A stretch of DNA of 64,000 nucleotides from Fibrobacter sp. UWB5 (GCF_002210295.1 NZ_MWQH01000004.1:1-64000), one strand, 5' to 3'. Positions 23,222-32,958 are shown, counted from the first letter of the stretch. Made by a program: numbers and translations. Notes: a model not told the origin generated them from the sequence alone.

Positions 23222-24871
23222 ATGTTTAAAAGAAATACAGTCGCAATTCTTGCGGCAACCCTCGCAACAACAGCTTTCGCCACCAAGTACGAAGCCGAAT
23301 CGGCAACCGTATCTAGCGAGGCAAAAATTGTCAACAGCAGCGGCGTCTCTGGCACAGGCTATGCAAGCCTTCAAGAAGGCAACATCACCTTCACGGGAGT
23401 CACCGCCGAATCCGCAGGCAAGTACACGCTCACCATCCATTACAAGGCGGGCGACTTCAAGGCAAATTACCTCAAGGTGAATGGCGCAACCGCAGGCACC
23501 ATCGACTTCGCGGCAACGACCGGGTGGGCGGACATCACGACCGCCGTCACGCTCAAGGCGGGCACAAACACCATCGCCATCGAAAAATACTGGGGTTGGA
23601 TCGACGTGGACTACATCGACATTTCCGCCTACGAATCAAAGCCCTTCGAGCTCTCCGCAAGCCCGGTCACCCCGAACGCGACCGAAAGCGCCGTGAAGCT
23701 CTACAGTTTCTTGCGCGAGAACTTCGGCAAGAAAACAATTAGCGGCATCATGACCGGCGACATGAGCGGCTACACGCTGGGAGCCGACTTCAAGACCCAC
23801 GACGACGTAAAGTACATCTATACACGCACGGGCAAGTACCCGGCGCTCGTCGGTCTCGACTTCCTGTTCGCAACAGGCCCGAACGCTTCCGGTAGCTGGA
23901 ACATGGAATACACCGACAAGGCGATTTCTATAGCGAAGGGTCTCTGGAAAGCAGGCGGCATTCCCGCATTCACCTGGCACTGGAAGGATCCCCTCGACAA
24001 GAAGGACGCCTTCTATATCCAGAGTGCGGCAGGGACCAACGAATATACGGACTTCGACTTCTCTACCGGATTCAAGCCCGGCACTACCGAATGGAACACC
24101 GAAAGTGCGGCCTACAAGGGAATTATCGCCGACATTGACCATATTGCCGATTACTTCCTAGAACTGCAGAAAGATGGCGTTGCAGGCATCTTCCGCCCCC
24201 TGCACGAAGCGGGCGGCAAGTGGTTCTGGTGGAGTATCAATTCGGGCGACCAGTTCGCGGCGCTCTACCGCCTGGTATTTGACCGCATGGTGAAGGTCAA
24301 GGGCGTGAAGAACATGATTTGGGTGTTCAACCCCGAAGGTTCTACCGTTACCACCTGGGATCCGGGCAGCGAATACTACGATGTGCTTTCTATAGACATT
24401 TACAACAAGGACAACGACCATTCCAGCAACGCGAGTTCTTTTGACAAGTTCAAGAACGCATCGAATTCCACGAAAATTCTTGCACTCAGCGAAAACGGGC
24501 CCATTCCCGACGTGAACAACATGCATACCGACGAGGCCGTATGGAGCTGGTGGATGCCGTGGTACAGCACCTGGAGCGGAACCTGGCCCAGCCAGACGAA
24601 AGACGCCGTGTGGAAGAGCAACATGGACGACGAACGCGTCATTTCGCTCGAGGACATGCCCGGCTGGGACAAATACAAGCCCAACCAGGATACCTCTACG
24701 ACACGTCTTGCAAAGGTATCGCCATTCTACGGCCCTGCAACAACAATCGGCATCTTTGACATGAACGGCCACTATGTGGGACTCACTACGCAGGGACTTC
24801 CGCAGGGGCGCTACATCGTGCGTCAAAGAATCCAGGGACGCAACTTGAATGCGGTATACATCAAAAAATAA
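23222..24871 (+). CDS. GH26 beta-mannanase with N-terminal CBM35
   Basis: A 549-residue secreted enzyme. The signal peptide (about 1-20) is followed by a CBM35-type domain (about 22-140, starting YEAESATV and ending DVDYIDISAYE). The GH26 barrel (about 150-475) shows the acid/base in FRPLHEAGGKWFWW (Glu329) and the nucleophile in LALSENGP (Glu424), expected to hydrolyse beta-1,4-mannan. A short C-terminal sorting-type tail has FDMNGHYVGL and GRYIVR. It is divergent from regulator 2 and controlled from the palindrome-type promoter at 23127-23191. Confidence 0.93.
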   Translation: MFKRNTVAILAATLATTAFATKYEAESATVSSEAKIVNSSGVSGTGYASLQEGNITFTGVTAESAGKYTLTIHYKAGDFKANYLKVNGATAGTIDFAATTGWADITTAVTLKAGTNTIAIEKYWGWIDVDYIDISAYESKPFELSASPVTPNATESAVKLYSFLRENFGKKTISGIMTGDMSGYTLGADFKTHDDVKYIYTRTGKYPALVGLDFLFATGPNASGSWNMEYTDKAISIAKGLWKAGGIPAFTWHWKDPLDKKDAFYIQSAAGTNEYTDFDFSTGFKPGTTEWNTESAAYKGIIADIDHIADYFLELQKDGVAGIFRPLHEAGGKWFWWSINSGDQFAALYRLVFDRMVKVKGVKNMIWVFNPEGSTVTTWDPGSEYYDVLSIDIYNKDNDHSSNASSFDKFKNASNSTKILALSENGPIPDVNNMHTDEAVWSWWMPWYSTWSGTWPSQTKDAVWKSNMDDERVISLEDMPGWDKYKPNQDTSTTRLAKVSPFYGPATTIGIFDMNGHYVGLTTQGLPQGRYIVRQRIQGRNLNAVYIKK

Positions 24872-24901
24872 CTATTGAGTCGGTTTCAACGAATTTTACA
24901 G

Positions 24902-24958
24902 GCGACGCAAAAAAAATGAATGCACAACGGGGGTTGGAGTTTATTTTTGGAGCGTCGC
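24902..24958 (+). repeat. long-loop inverted repeat GCGACGC/GCGTCGC
   Basis: The arms at 24902-24908 and 24952-24958 are separated by 43 nt and followed by TTTTTT. It may end GH26 transcription. The T-run merges with TAAATT (24964-24969), the likely -10 of the following gene. Confidence 0.4.
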
Positions 24959-24978
24959 TTTTTTAAATTGGAGTGTTT

Positions 24979-26343
24979 ATGGGTTGTTTTACTTTAAAAA
25001 TGGCGAACACAACCGCAGCTTTTTTGTTATGCGGAATGTGCGCCTCTTACGGGATTACCCCGAACAAGTTGGTTTCTGGCGGTTTGCCGGCTCATACAGG
25101 AGCCACAACGACAGATTACCTGACGGACGGTTACTTGACCAACTGGAAGAGTAGCAGTGCCAAGGAAATCGCGTTGAACGTGGGCGAAGGCCCCAAAAAG
25201 CTCTTAATCAACTGGGAATCGTTCGGCGATTGTGCCTGGGCGACCGATTTCACGAGCGGTTGCGGCCACTCGGGCGTCGCACTCTCGAATTTCAAGATTT
25301 TGACTTCGGCGAATTCCACCGACGGTACCGACGGAGACTGGGAAGTGGCCGCCACCATCCAGAACAACCCCGTGATGGCACGTGGCGTAACCATCGACTT
25401 TGCGGGCAAATCCTGGTTCAAGTTCGCAAGCGAAGGCGATGTGGGCAAAATTCTTGAAATTGAAGCCTTCGACATGAGCGCAGGCGGAACCGACACCTGG
25501 TTCTTTATGGGCACAAGCATCAGTCAGATGGGAATCAAGCAACAGGATACCGATTCCACTACGGCGCAGCTCATTCATGCAAAGTTCCCGGAATACACGC
25601 CTGCCATGTTGCGCGGAGGCATCGGTTGCATCAACAGCACCGAAGTCGTGGATCACTTGAGCGAATACCTGGAATACGTCGGCAACGTCAAATTCTGGGC
25701 CATCGAAATGGGCACCAACGATGCTTGGGGCGGCGGCGACTGGAACCTGAATACCTACGTAAGCAATATGCAGACGATTATCGATTCCGCCAAGGCTCAC
25801 GGAATCACGCCCGTTATTGCAAGGATTATCGCGACCGATTCCGCAAAGGCGGGCTGGCAAATCAACCCCGCCTACTTGGAAGCCGTAGACAAACTCGTCA
25901 AAGAGAATAACCTGCCGCAGGGTCCTGATTTCTACAGTTACTTTAAGGAACATCCCGAATTGTTGGCGAGCGATGGTGTACACCCGAATGCCGAAACCAA
26001 GGGCGGTCAAGCCATGCACCACTTGTGGGCAGAAGCGCTCGCCCCCTTGTATGCCGCAGGCGACACCGCCACCAAAACGCCAGACTCCTCCACGACTTTA
26101 AAGATGTCAGGCACGTTTATGGTCCCCCGAATTTACGCGCAAGGCAAGAATATCTTCGTTGAGGGCAACTTACTAAATGTAACCTCCGTAACCCTTGTTT
26201 CTGCAACGGGGCAACTCATTTCCCAAAAGGCCCTTTCTAAGAATTACGGACAAGTACAATTTGAAAACATCCCGACGGGGCAGTACATAGTCATTATCCG
26301 TGGCAAAAATGCGGTGCAGACAAGTACCGTACGGGCAAAGTAA
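24979..26343 (+). CDS. secreted SGNH-type carbohydrate esterase
   Basis: A 454-residue secreted esterase. After the signal peptide (about 1-24) an N-terminal beta-sandwich (about 30-170) precedes an SGNH domain (about 175-355). Block I reads FMGTSISQMG, with the Ser in a GTS context instead of GDS. Block III is MGTNDAW and the catalytic Asp/His are in DGVHPN. Such enzymes remove acetyl groups from hemicellulose. The C-terminus has a short sorting-type domain (VTLVSATGQLISQK, then GQYIVII). ATG 24979 has GGAG at proper spacing; the GTG at 24973 is less likely. It lies directly after GH26, consistent with deacetylation of mannan. Confidence 0.82.
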   Translation: MGCFTLKMANTTAAFLLCGMCASYGITPNKLVSGGLPAHTGATTTDYLTDGYLTNWKSSSAKEIALNVGEGPKKLLINWESFGDCAWATDFTSGCGHSGVALSNFKILTSANSTDGTDGDWEVAATIQNNPVMARGVTIDFAGKSWFKFASEGDVGKILEIEAFDMSAGGTDTWFFMGTSISQMGIKQQDTDSTTAQLIHAKFPEYTPAMLRGGIGCINSTEVVDHLSEYLEYVGNVKFWAIEMGTNDAWGGGDWNLNTYVSNMQTIIDSAKAHGITPVIARIIATDSAKAGWQINPAYLEAVDKLVKENNLPQGPDFYSYFKEHPELLASDGVHPNAETKGGQAMHHLWAEALAPLYAAGDTATKTPDSSTTLKMSGTFMVPRIYAQGKNIFVEGNLLNVTSVTLVSATGQLISQKALSKNYGQVQFENIPTGQYIVIIRGKNAVQTSTVRAK

Positions 26344-26371
26344 AAGCGCAAATTTTCCTAAACCAAACAAA

Positions 26372-26402
26372 GAGGCACCCCGAACGGAGTGCTTCTTTTT
26401 TT
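26372..26402 (+). terminator. terminator of the SGNH esterase gene
   Basis: GAGGCAC (26372-26378) pairs with GTGCTTC (26389-26395), followed by seven T. Confidence 0.75.
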
Positions 26403-26419
26403 GAAACGCAAACATTGGT

Positions 26420-26484
26420 GTTGACACAATTGTCCACAGTAAAAGAATAAATAACGCCTTTTCCTTTTAGTTTAAGTTTATATT
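26420..26484 (+). promoter_or_regulatory. operator GTTGACA-N4-TGTCCAC with -10 of the SUMF1-lipoprotein operon
   Basis: The palindrome lies at 26420-26437 and TATATT at 26479-26484, 41 bp apart. The palindrome and its downstream flank (TGTCCACAGTAAAA) match the site at 31289-31306. Confidence 0.7.
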
Positions 26485-26509
26485 AAAACCGGTTAAGGAT
26501 GTAGACTCG

Positions 26510-28435
26510 ATGGGGGTGCGCATGCACAAGTTTTCCTCGGGTGTTATAGCGGTTACTTTTATCGCCGGGATGTTTGGAGGTTGCTCGGAATCGCCCGAAA
26601 GTGGGTTAACTCCCCCCACCGAGGGCGATTCCTCAGCAACGAATTTTCCGGATTCGTCAAAAGCTGATTCTCTTCAGGAAATCAGCTCCGAAACCGCTTT
26701 CAGCGCAGGCGACACCCATTCTTCGAGCGGACTCACTGCAATAAGTTCATCGGACGTCTTTTTTGTTAGCTCCTCCTCGTCTGGTGAACTTGCTGTCCCT
26801 CCAGCTTCATCAAGCGGAACCGGATTTTCATATATTGCACCTGCAAATTTTTCCGACACTGTAAACGGCGTCTTATTTGACATGATTCATGTTCCGGGAG
26901 GTTCGTACACACGCGGGTGTGACAACTGCGCCGAACAAGACAAAATTTACGAGACACCCGCGCACAAGGTAACCGTCAGCGACTACTTTGCCGCCAAAAC
27001 CGAAGTCACGGTCAGCCAATGGAACGCCGTCATGGGCGGCAAGAAAAACGCTTGGGAATCAGGAAACGCCCCCAAAATAGGTGTAAGCTGGTTTGATGCG
27101 AATAATTTTGCTTGTAAATTAGGGCAATTGACAGGCAGGCAATACCGCCTGCTTACCGATGCCGAATGGGAATTTGCTGCTCGCGGAGGTAAGGATGGGA
27201 TTGCCGACAGCTTCAAATTCTCAGGAGGCAACGCCATTGACGATGTCGCCTGGTATTCCGAAAACAGCGGTGGCAAGGCTCACGACGTCGCCAGCAAGAA
27301 GCCGAACAAGCTCGGGCTTTACGACATGAGCGGCAATTCCTGGGAATGGGTGTACGACTGGCTCGTGGGTTATACTGCAGGCGATAAAGTCAACCCGGTT
27401 CAGCTCACGGGTTCTGGCAACAAGACGCGACGTGGCGGCAGTTACGGCGAACCCGCCGAATTCGCTCGGGTGAGCCGCCGGGCCATCCGTAGCCGCGATG
27501 GCGCCGCCGACATGGGATTTAGGCTAGGGGCCTCTACCGAACTTCCGCCGGGAATGATCAGCGCCTGCGAAGCGGCGAACCCGAGCGACGCGGTTTGTGC
27601 CGGAGACAAAAACCGCGACTGCCGCCTCATTACCGCAGCCGACGAAGCCTGGATCAGCGACGACTACACCGTTGTCATCGGCGAAGACGGAATTGCAGCC
27701 GTTTCAGGATTCCCGAACGTTTCCGGCCAATGGTACACGCTCAACAACCGCAGCTTTAACGTGGTCACAAAAACCAGAACCAAAACGTACGCTTACTATG
27801 TGTTCAGCCAAGATGAACTCACCATGATTAGTGACGACGGCATTCCTTACCGACTATACCGCCGTGCAGCAAGCGAAGCTAAGAACAAGGTAAGCCTTAC
27901 GACCGTAAGCAACCCGAAAACATTGGAACAGTTGATCGCCGCCGTTGAGCCCGAGCGCCTCGTGACAGACGAACAACTCGCCCACCCCGACACAAGCGTA
28001 CGTGACCCGCGTATTGCCGCTGCTAGCGGATACACCTGGTTCTTTGACGGGCGTTGCTGTGGCGGCAACCACAAATACCGATTCCACCTCGACAAGAATG
28101 GGGACGCCGAATTCGTGGTAATGGATTACGACGATACGCACCACGAGAATATTCTCGCAAAGGGCCGCTGGTTCACCGTAGGCAACATCGGGCTTCACAT
28201 CGTGCTGAACGGGAAATACTTCAACTATCTCTATACCGCCGGCGAACGCACCATGAGCTACAGCGAATACATGCCCGCAGGCCCCATTTTCTGCCACATT
28301 TCATTCCAAAGTTATGAACGAGGCGATTTCCGCATATTCAACAAGACCCTTTACGACGACAAAGTCAAACGTCCCCGCGGCTTCAACGGCGAAAACCCCG
28401 TTTACGAAGCCGGAGATTATCAGTGGGGGTCATAA
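26510..28435 (+). CDS. lipoprotein with SUMF1/formylglycine-enzyme-like fold
   Basis: A 641-residue lipoprotein with lipobox FGGC (Cys25), a Ser-rich spacer (about 40-105), and an FGE/SUMF1-type domain (about 120-345). That domain has the fold hallmarks MIHVPGGSYTRG, RLLTDAEWEFAARGG, GLYDMSGNSWEWVYDW and MGFRLG. The cysteine pair that makes true FGE enzymes active is not evident in the RVSRRAIRSRD segment, so a binding or structural role is likelier. The C-terminal ~290 residues are unassigned, with two beta-rich parts and Cys-Cys-Gly-Gly. Either Met1 or Met5 could be the start. It is translationally coupled to the phosphatase lipoprotein (TAATG at 28433-28437). Confidence 0.75.
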   Translation: MGVRMHKFSSGVIAVTFIAGMFGGCSESPESGLTPPTEGDSSATNFPDSSKADSLQEISSETAFSAGDTHSSSGLTAISSSDVFFVSSSSSGELAVPPASSSGTGFSYIAPANFSDTVNGVLFDMIHVPGGSYTRGCDNCAEQDKIYETPAHKVTVSDYFAAKTEVTVSQWNAVMGGKKNAWESGNAPKIGVSWFDANNFACKLGQLTGRQYRLLTDAEWEFAARGGKDGIADSFKFSGGNAIDDVAWYSENSGGKAHDVASKKPNKLGLYDMSGNSWEWVYDWLVGYTAGDKVNPVQLTGSGNKTRRGGSYGEPAEFARVSRRAIRSRDGAADMGFRLGASTELPPGMISACEAANPSDAVCAGDKNRDCRLITAADEAWISDDYTVVIGEDGIAAVSGFPNVSGQWYTLNNRSFNVVTKTRTKTYAYYVFSQDELTMISDDGIPYRLYRRAASEAKNKVSLTTVSNPKTLEQLIAAVEPERLVTDEQLAHPDTSVRDPRIAAASGYTWFFDGRCCGGNHKYRFHLDKNGDAEFVVMDYDDTHHENILAKGRWFTVGNIGLHIVLNGKYFNYLYTAGERTMSYSEYMPAGPIFCHISFQSYERGDFRIFNKTLYDDKVKRPRGFNGENPVYEAGDYQWGS

Positions 28436-29484
28436 TGCGCATGCTCCTTTTCATCTTTGTCACAGCATGTATTGCAGCACTCACGGCATGTAACGACAAA
28501 GTATCTAACCCCGATATTGAATCAAGCTCGTCCGACCAAGCCTCCAATCACTCCTGGATACCCGTGTCGTCGTCCGAGCAAGATTCCCCGGAATGGTTGT
28601 CTTCGGCCATGTCGTCTTCGACCATTCCGGCATCCTCTTCCAGCGAGCCTATTTCGCACGCCCTATCATCCTCAGCAGAACTGCAAGTCGACAGTTCCTC
28701 CTCGATTGAGGAATCATCTTCGTCCGCAATCATGGATACCTCTCCGGAAATCGTTTTGGACAAAGACGGATTCGCAACCATCGCCGATGTTTACAGGAGT
28801 CTCGCCCCCGACGAGAAAGCGGTATTTATCATCCGCCATTCCGAACGCGAAGACGATGTAGCGCTAGAAACAGAACTCACTGCAAACGGGATCCAGATGG
28901 CACAGGATCTAGGGGCAACCCTCAAGAGCGAAGAAGAATTCTCGTACGTCACTTCGGGATTCGTGCGCACGAACGAAACCGCAAACCAAATCTCGAAAGG
29001 ACGCGGCGAAGCGACGTCCCCGAAACTCATCACGAATTACGACATTACCGGCAACTGGTTCCTGAAAATTTCGGCCGACTCTCTCGCAAAGCAAGCGACC
29101 GCGCTCGGCCTAAAGGGCAGTTCAGTCGAACTGATGGCACGCTGGGCATACGAAGGCGGATACCCGGAAACATTTTACGAAATGGAGCCCCGCGCGCAAG
29201 AATTCATGCAAGCGGTCATCCTGAAAAATTTATCCAAGTGGAAACGCATCACCATCATGGTATCGCACGACATCTTCGTGATGCCGCTTGCCGTTTTCGG
29301 TTCGCAGAAAAAGGTCGCCCTCAAGTATCACGAGGATTACCATTGGATTAACTTCATCGCGGGGCTAGCCGTTATTGCCGATGCGCAAAACAACCTGCGC
29401 TATATTCCTGTAAAAGGCGCCGATTCCGGCGTCATTGACTATCTGGCCATCTATATGGCCGAGCATAAGATTTACACCAAATAG
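28435..29484 (+). CDS. lipoprotein with histidine phosphatase domain
   Basis: A 349-residue lipoprotein with lipobox LTAC (Cys19) and a long Ser-rich linker (about 25-100). The histidine phosphatase superfamily domain (about 110-349) has the phosphohistidine motif as FIIRHSERED and the second catalytic His in VSHDIFVMP. The conserved FVRTNETA segment also fits. The substrate is unknown; surface phosphatases of this fold act on phosphosugars or phytate. It shares an operon with the SUMF1-like lipoprotein. The start ATG 28435 overlaps the previous stop; the GTG at 28423 is not preferred. Confidence 0.8.
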   Translation: MRMLLFIFVTACIAALTACNDKVSNPDIESSSSDQASNHSWIPVSSSEQDSPEWLSSAMSSSTIPASSSSEPISHALSSSAELQVDSSSSIEESSSSAIMDTSPEIVLDKDGFATIADVYRSLAPDEKAVFIIRHSEREDDVALETELTANGIQMAQDLGATLKSEEEFSYVTSGFVRTNETANQISKGRGEATSPKLITNYDITGNWFLKISADSLAKQATALGLKGSSVELMARWAYEGGYPETFYEMEPRAQEFMQAVILKNLSKWKRITIMVSHDIFVMPLAVFGSQKKVALKYHEDYHWINFIAGLAVIADAQNNLRYIPVKGADSGVIDYLAIYMAEHKIYTK

Positions 29485-29487
29485 CGT

Positions 29488-31194
29488 CTAGAACAATACC
29501 CTGTACGGGACTTGCTTGCTATAGCGTCGGCCCTTCAGGTCACGGAACCCATTGCGGGCGGGAATTTGCAAGCCGTTCGGGAGAGTCATCCCACGATTTA
29601 CGATTGCCGTTGTCGAAGAATCGCCCGTAGCAACAGTAGTGTCGGCTCCTGCCACACTTTCCACAAGCACCTCGACGCGGCCCGTATATTCGGTATCGTC
29701 GTTACCCTTCACGGTGTACTTGAACGGAGCAAGCCCCTTTGCGGCAGGAGTAAATCGGGCCGTATAGCCATCATTCTGCAGTTCAACCGAGCCATTTTCC
29801 GCCGCAGACACGCTATATGTGGGTTTTACTTCCTGGAACCCGCGCGTAATCGTGCGTAAATCAAAATCGCGAGAAGCATCGTCCGCAATGCGCATGTGCG
29901 AAGCACCGAGCCAGTTGATATACTTTTCGATACGCACATAACCATCACTTTCCTTGGTCATCGCATCATCTTTAGACTTATCATAGCCCATCGCCACTTC
30001 AAAGTAATCGGGCATACCGTCCTTGTCGCTGTCCGTAGCGGCATCGCCCGCAATCACCTCACCCCAGCCGTTATTGGTCTTGATTCCCATGGCACCAACG
30101 CTTTTCACCAAGGCTCCTTCTTTCCCCAGTGTCCCCACCTGGTGCCATATCAGGGAATCAATATCGTCGTAAGGGAGCACTCCGCTCTGCGAATTCACGT
30201 AACGCCAAGCGCTTGCGGCACTGAGCATAGGTCCACTCGTCGTCAGTTCATTCCAAGGTTTGGAAAGTTCTTCGCCAGCACCCTGATAGTAATAGATACT
30301 TGACGCCGTCCCGTTCAGCACGCCATCCTTATTCGTGTCTATCAGATTACCGCTCGCATAAATACTCTGGTTCTTGTCTACCTGGAACCACGGGTTACTC
30401 CCCTTCGGGCCATAGACAAAGTAATTATTCACGATGTCGTGATTGAAATGAGTGCTCGTATGCGTCGTGTAGCCCGCCTCAAAATTGTAGAGGATATTGT
30501 TCACGAACACGTCATTAATCTTGTCCAGCGGATTTCGATTGTGCGTGTTCACGAAGGCGTTGTAGTACCAAGCCCAAGTGCCATCCACCGACTCAATGTG
30601 CGCACCGAACTGCTGCCCGATGGGGTTTGCAATCAGCGAGTTCTGCACCGTAATACCCGTAACGCGGTAGCTTGCATTGTCCGAAGAACCGCCGAAGTTG
30701 TTCCACGGTGCAAGTTCCACCGAGCAGTGGTCCACAATTACGTTCTTGGAATCGTAAAGGTTGAGCGCATCATCCTTCTCGGACGCGGTATTTTCGCCCG
30801 GACGGATTCGCAGATAGCGGATGATGATATTGCTCTGCTTGCCGGTACTGAGCTTGCCGCCGTGAATGGCGATTCCCTCGCCCGGGGCCGTCTGCCCTGC
30901 AATCGTGATATTGCTCTTGATTGAAACGGCCGTCTTGATGTTGATAATTCCGCCTACGTCAAAGACCACTATGCGATTCCCTTGACTGACCGCATCGCGG
31001 AAAGAGCCCGCGCCGTCATCGTTCAGGTTCGTCACGTGATACACGGTTCCGCCACGACCGCCCGTGACTTGCGCCCCGAAACCGAGCGCCTCAGGAAAAG
31101 CCAGCGGCTCGGCACCCGCCCCCATAACACCAAACACTGTTAGGCAAAGCGCCGAAACCGCAAAATTCTTGCAAAAACCAAATTTCAAATCCAT
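29488..31194 (-). CDS. secreted PL1-type pectate lyase with short basic tail
   Basis: A 568-residue secreted protein. After the signal peptide, the parallel beta-helix (about 30-400) starts GFGAQVTGGRGGTVYHVTNL and includes ITIAGQTAPGEGIAIHGG and VIVDHCSVELAPWN, diagnostic for this bacterial PL1 subgroup. A calcium-type DSDKDGMPDYFE loop and a ~90-residue Ig-like domain follow. The protein ends with a short basic tail RDLKGRRYSKQVPYRVLF, shared with two GH43 proteins here. Met 31194 has AAGGG at better spacing than Met 31200. Operator B is spaced 41 bp from its -10. It is convergent with the phosphatase gene. Confidence 0.88.
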   Translation of the reverse strand: MDLKFGFCKNFAVSALCLTVFGVMGAGAEPLAFPEALGFGAQVTGGRGGTVYHVTNLNDDGAGSFRDAVSQGNRIVVFDVGGIINIKTAVSIKSNITIAGQTAPGEGIAIHGGKLSTGKQSNIIIRYLRIRPGENTASEKDDALNLYDSKNVIVDHCSVELAPWNNFGGSSDNASYRVTGITVQNSLIANPIGQQFGAHIESVDGTWAWYYNAFVNTHNRNPLDKINDVFVNNILYNFEAGYTTHTSTHFNHDIVNNYFVYGPKGSNPWFQVDKNQSIYASGNLIDTNKDGVLNGTASSIYYYQGAGEELSKPWNELTTSGPMLSAASAWRYVNSQSGVLPYDDIDSLIWHQVGTLGKEGALVKSVGAMGIKTNNGWGEVIAGDAATDSDKDGMPDYFEVAMGYDKSKDDAMTKESDGYVRIEKYINWLGASHMRIADDASRDFDLRTITRGFQEVKPTYSVSAAENGSVELQNDGYTARFTPAAKGLAPFKYTVKGNDDTEYTGRVEVLVESVAGADTTVATGDSSTTAIVNRGMTLPNGLQIPARNGFRDLKGRRYSKQVPYRVLF

Positions 31195-31213
31195 GAGCAT
31201 CCCTTTTTTGCCT

Positions 31214-31276
31214 AATATATATCTAAAGCAGCCAAAAAACTATAGGCTCCCCAATAAAAGGTTGTCTACGGACTAC
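31214..31276 (-). promoter_or_regulatory. operator B (GTTGTC-N4-GACTAC) with -10 of the PL1 gene
   Basis: The palindrome lies at 31261-31276 and TATATT on the minus strand at 31219-31214, 41 bp apart. It lies 12 bp from the GTGGACA-type operator that faces the other way. Confidence 0.72.
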
Positions 31277-31288
31277 GGCACAAAACAT

Positions 31289-31353
31289 GTGGACATATTT
31301 GTCCACAGTAAAAAGAATTTGAACACCATATCTATGCTATTCAAGCATATATT
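31289..31353 (+). promoter_or_regulatory. operator GTGGACA-N4-TGTCCAC with -10 of the CE15 gene
   Basis: The palindrome lies at 31289-31306, extending to perfect 8-bp arms TGTGGACA/TGTCCACA at 31288-31307. TATATT at 31348-31353 follows after 41 bp. Confidence 0.72.
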
Positions 31354-31425
31354 TAAAGTACCCATTATAATTAAGGTTGTTTAACACAATGGGTTTGGGT
31401 TTCTGTTTGGCGAAAGGAGTGAAAC

Positions 31426-32958
31426 ATGAAAAAGGGCCTCCATACGGCGCTTCTTTTTGGTTTATGTTCCATGGTATTTGCAGAAATACCGCTCAATTTC
31501 GACACCGAAAACCGCGGCAAGGATCTTGGCGCCAAGGCGGGCGAACTTAAGAGCAATAGAAAACTCCCCAACCCATTCGAATTCCACGACGGCTCCAAGG
31601 TCACCAAGTATGGCGACTGGAGCAAACGCCGCAACGAAATCAAGGCCGATATCGAAAAGTACGAAATCGGCGACAAGCCGATTCCTTCCGACGTGAGCGC
31701 CACTTACAGCGGCGGCACCCTCACGGTGACTGTCAAGGAAGGCGGCAAGACGATGACGATCACATCGAAATTCAACATTCCGTCTGGCAACGGCCCGCAC
31801 CCGATTATCATCGGCATGAATAGCGGTACGGGGTCGCTTTCCTCGAGCCTGTTCAGCGGCTTTGTGCAGGTGCCTTTCAGCCACGACCAGGTGGCGAAAT
31901 ACTCCATGAACGGTCAGAAGGACACGAACGTGGGCTTCTACAAGTTCTACGGCAACAAGAACCAGAACGGTGACTATTCCGCATGGTCTTGGGGCGTAAG
32001 CCGCCTGATTGACGGCCTTGCGCAAATTGCTGACCAGTACCACCTGGACATGAGCAAAATTGCAGTCACAGGTTGCTCCTATGCGGGCAAGATGGCACTC
32101 TTCGCAGGCGCCTTCGATGAACGCGTGACGCTCACCATTGCCCAGGAATCGGGTGGCGGCGGCATCAACTCGTGGCGCACTTCCGCAGACTTCGCAAGCC
32201 GCGGCACGAACATCGAAAAAATCGACAACACAAACTACAGCTGGTTCATGCAGAGCCTCAAGAGCCAAGACCCGTACAAGCTCCCGCACGATCACCACGA
32301 ACTCATCGCCATGATTGCCCCGCGTGCGGTGGTTGCGCTCGGAAACCCCGGTTACGAATGGCTCGGCGACGAATCGGGCTACAAGTCCATGATGGTAGCA
32401 AGCGAAGTGTGGAAGTCCATGGGCATCGAGGACCGCATCGGCTTTGACTTTACCGGCGGCCACGAGCATTGTCAAGCAGCCAGTAGCCAGAACAACACCG
32501 TGACAGCATTTGTCGACAAGTTCCTGCGCGGCAAGAACGCCAATACCGATATCCACGTCAAGCCCACGAACGGCAAGGGTTTCAAGATTGACAACTATGC
32601 CGACTGGATTGACTGGGAAACGCCTTCGCTCCCGTACGAAGAACCCAAGCCGGACACCTCCAAGCAGGACACGACCGTGCAGGATACTTCCAAACAGGAC
32701 ACTTCGAAGACCTCCCTGAAGATGGCACACCTCGCTCCGTCAATGAGCATGTTTGTATCAAACGGCTTCTTGCATGTACAAGGCGCACCCGAGGGCACCA
32801 AGGTCCGCTTGTTCGACTTGCAGGGTAACCTCGTCCGTGAATTTGGCGAAAATGGCGGAAATCTTGCAGACATTCGCGTCGGTAAGTTGACCGCTGTATT
32901 TGTCAGCAGTTGTGGCCAAAAGCTCGGCCACAAATCGTTCAGCTATACAGGATTCTAG
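31426..32958 (+). CDS. CE15 glucuronoyl esterase
   Basis: A 510-residue secreted alpha/beta hydrolase of family CE15, which cleaves esters between lignin and 4-O-methylglucuronoyl side chains of xylan. The signal peptide spans about 1-19. The nucleophile Ser218 is in VTGCSYAGKMAL, the acid Glu241 in IAQESGGGG, and the His in GGHEHCQ near residue 350. A Pro/Thr/Asp linker (DTSKQDT repeats) leads to a sorting-type C-terminus with VRLFDLQGNLVREF. SD AAAGGAG precedes ATG. A ~70-nt leader follows the predicted start near 31360. Confidence 0.9.
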   Translation: MKKGLHTALLFGLCSMVFAEIPLNFDTENRGKDLGAKAGELKSNRKLPNPFEFHDGSKVTKYGDWSKRRNEIKADIEKYEIGDKPIPSDVSATYSGGTLTVTVKEGGKTMTITSKFNIPSGNGPHPIIIGMNSGTGSLSSSLFSGFVQVPFSHDQVAKYSMNGQKDTNVGFYKFYGNKNQNGDYSAWSWGVSRLIDGLAQIADQYHLDMSKIAVTGCSYAGKMALFAGAFDERVTLTIAQESGGGGINSWRTSADFASRGTNIEKIDNTNYSWFMQSLKSQDPYKLPHDHHELIAMIAPRAVVALGNPGYEWLGDESGYKSMMVASEVWKSMGIEDRIGFDFTGGHEHCQAASSQNNTVTAFVDKFLRGKNANTDIHVKPTNGKGFKIDNYADWIDWETPSLPYEEPKPDTSKQDTTVQDTSKQDTSKTSLKMAHLAPSMSMFVSNGFLHVQGAPEGTKVRLFDLQGNLVREFGENGGNLADIRVGKLTAVFVSSCGQKLGHKSFSYTGF

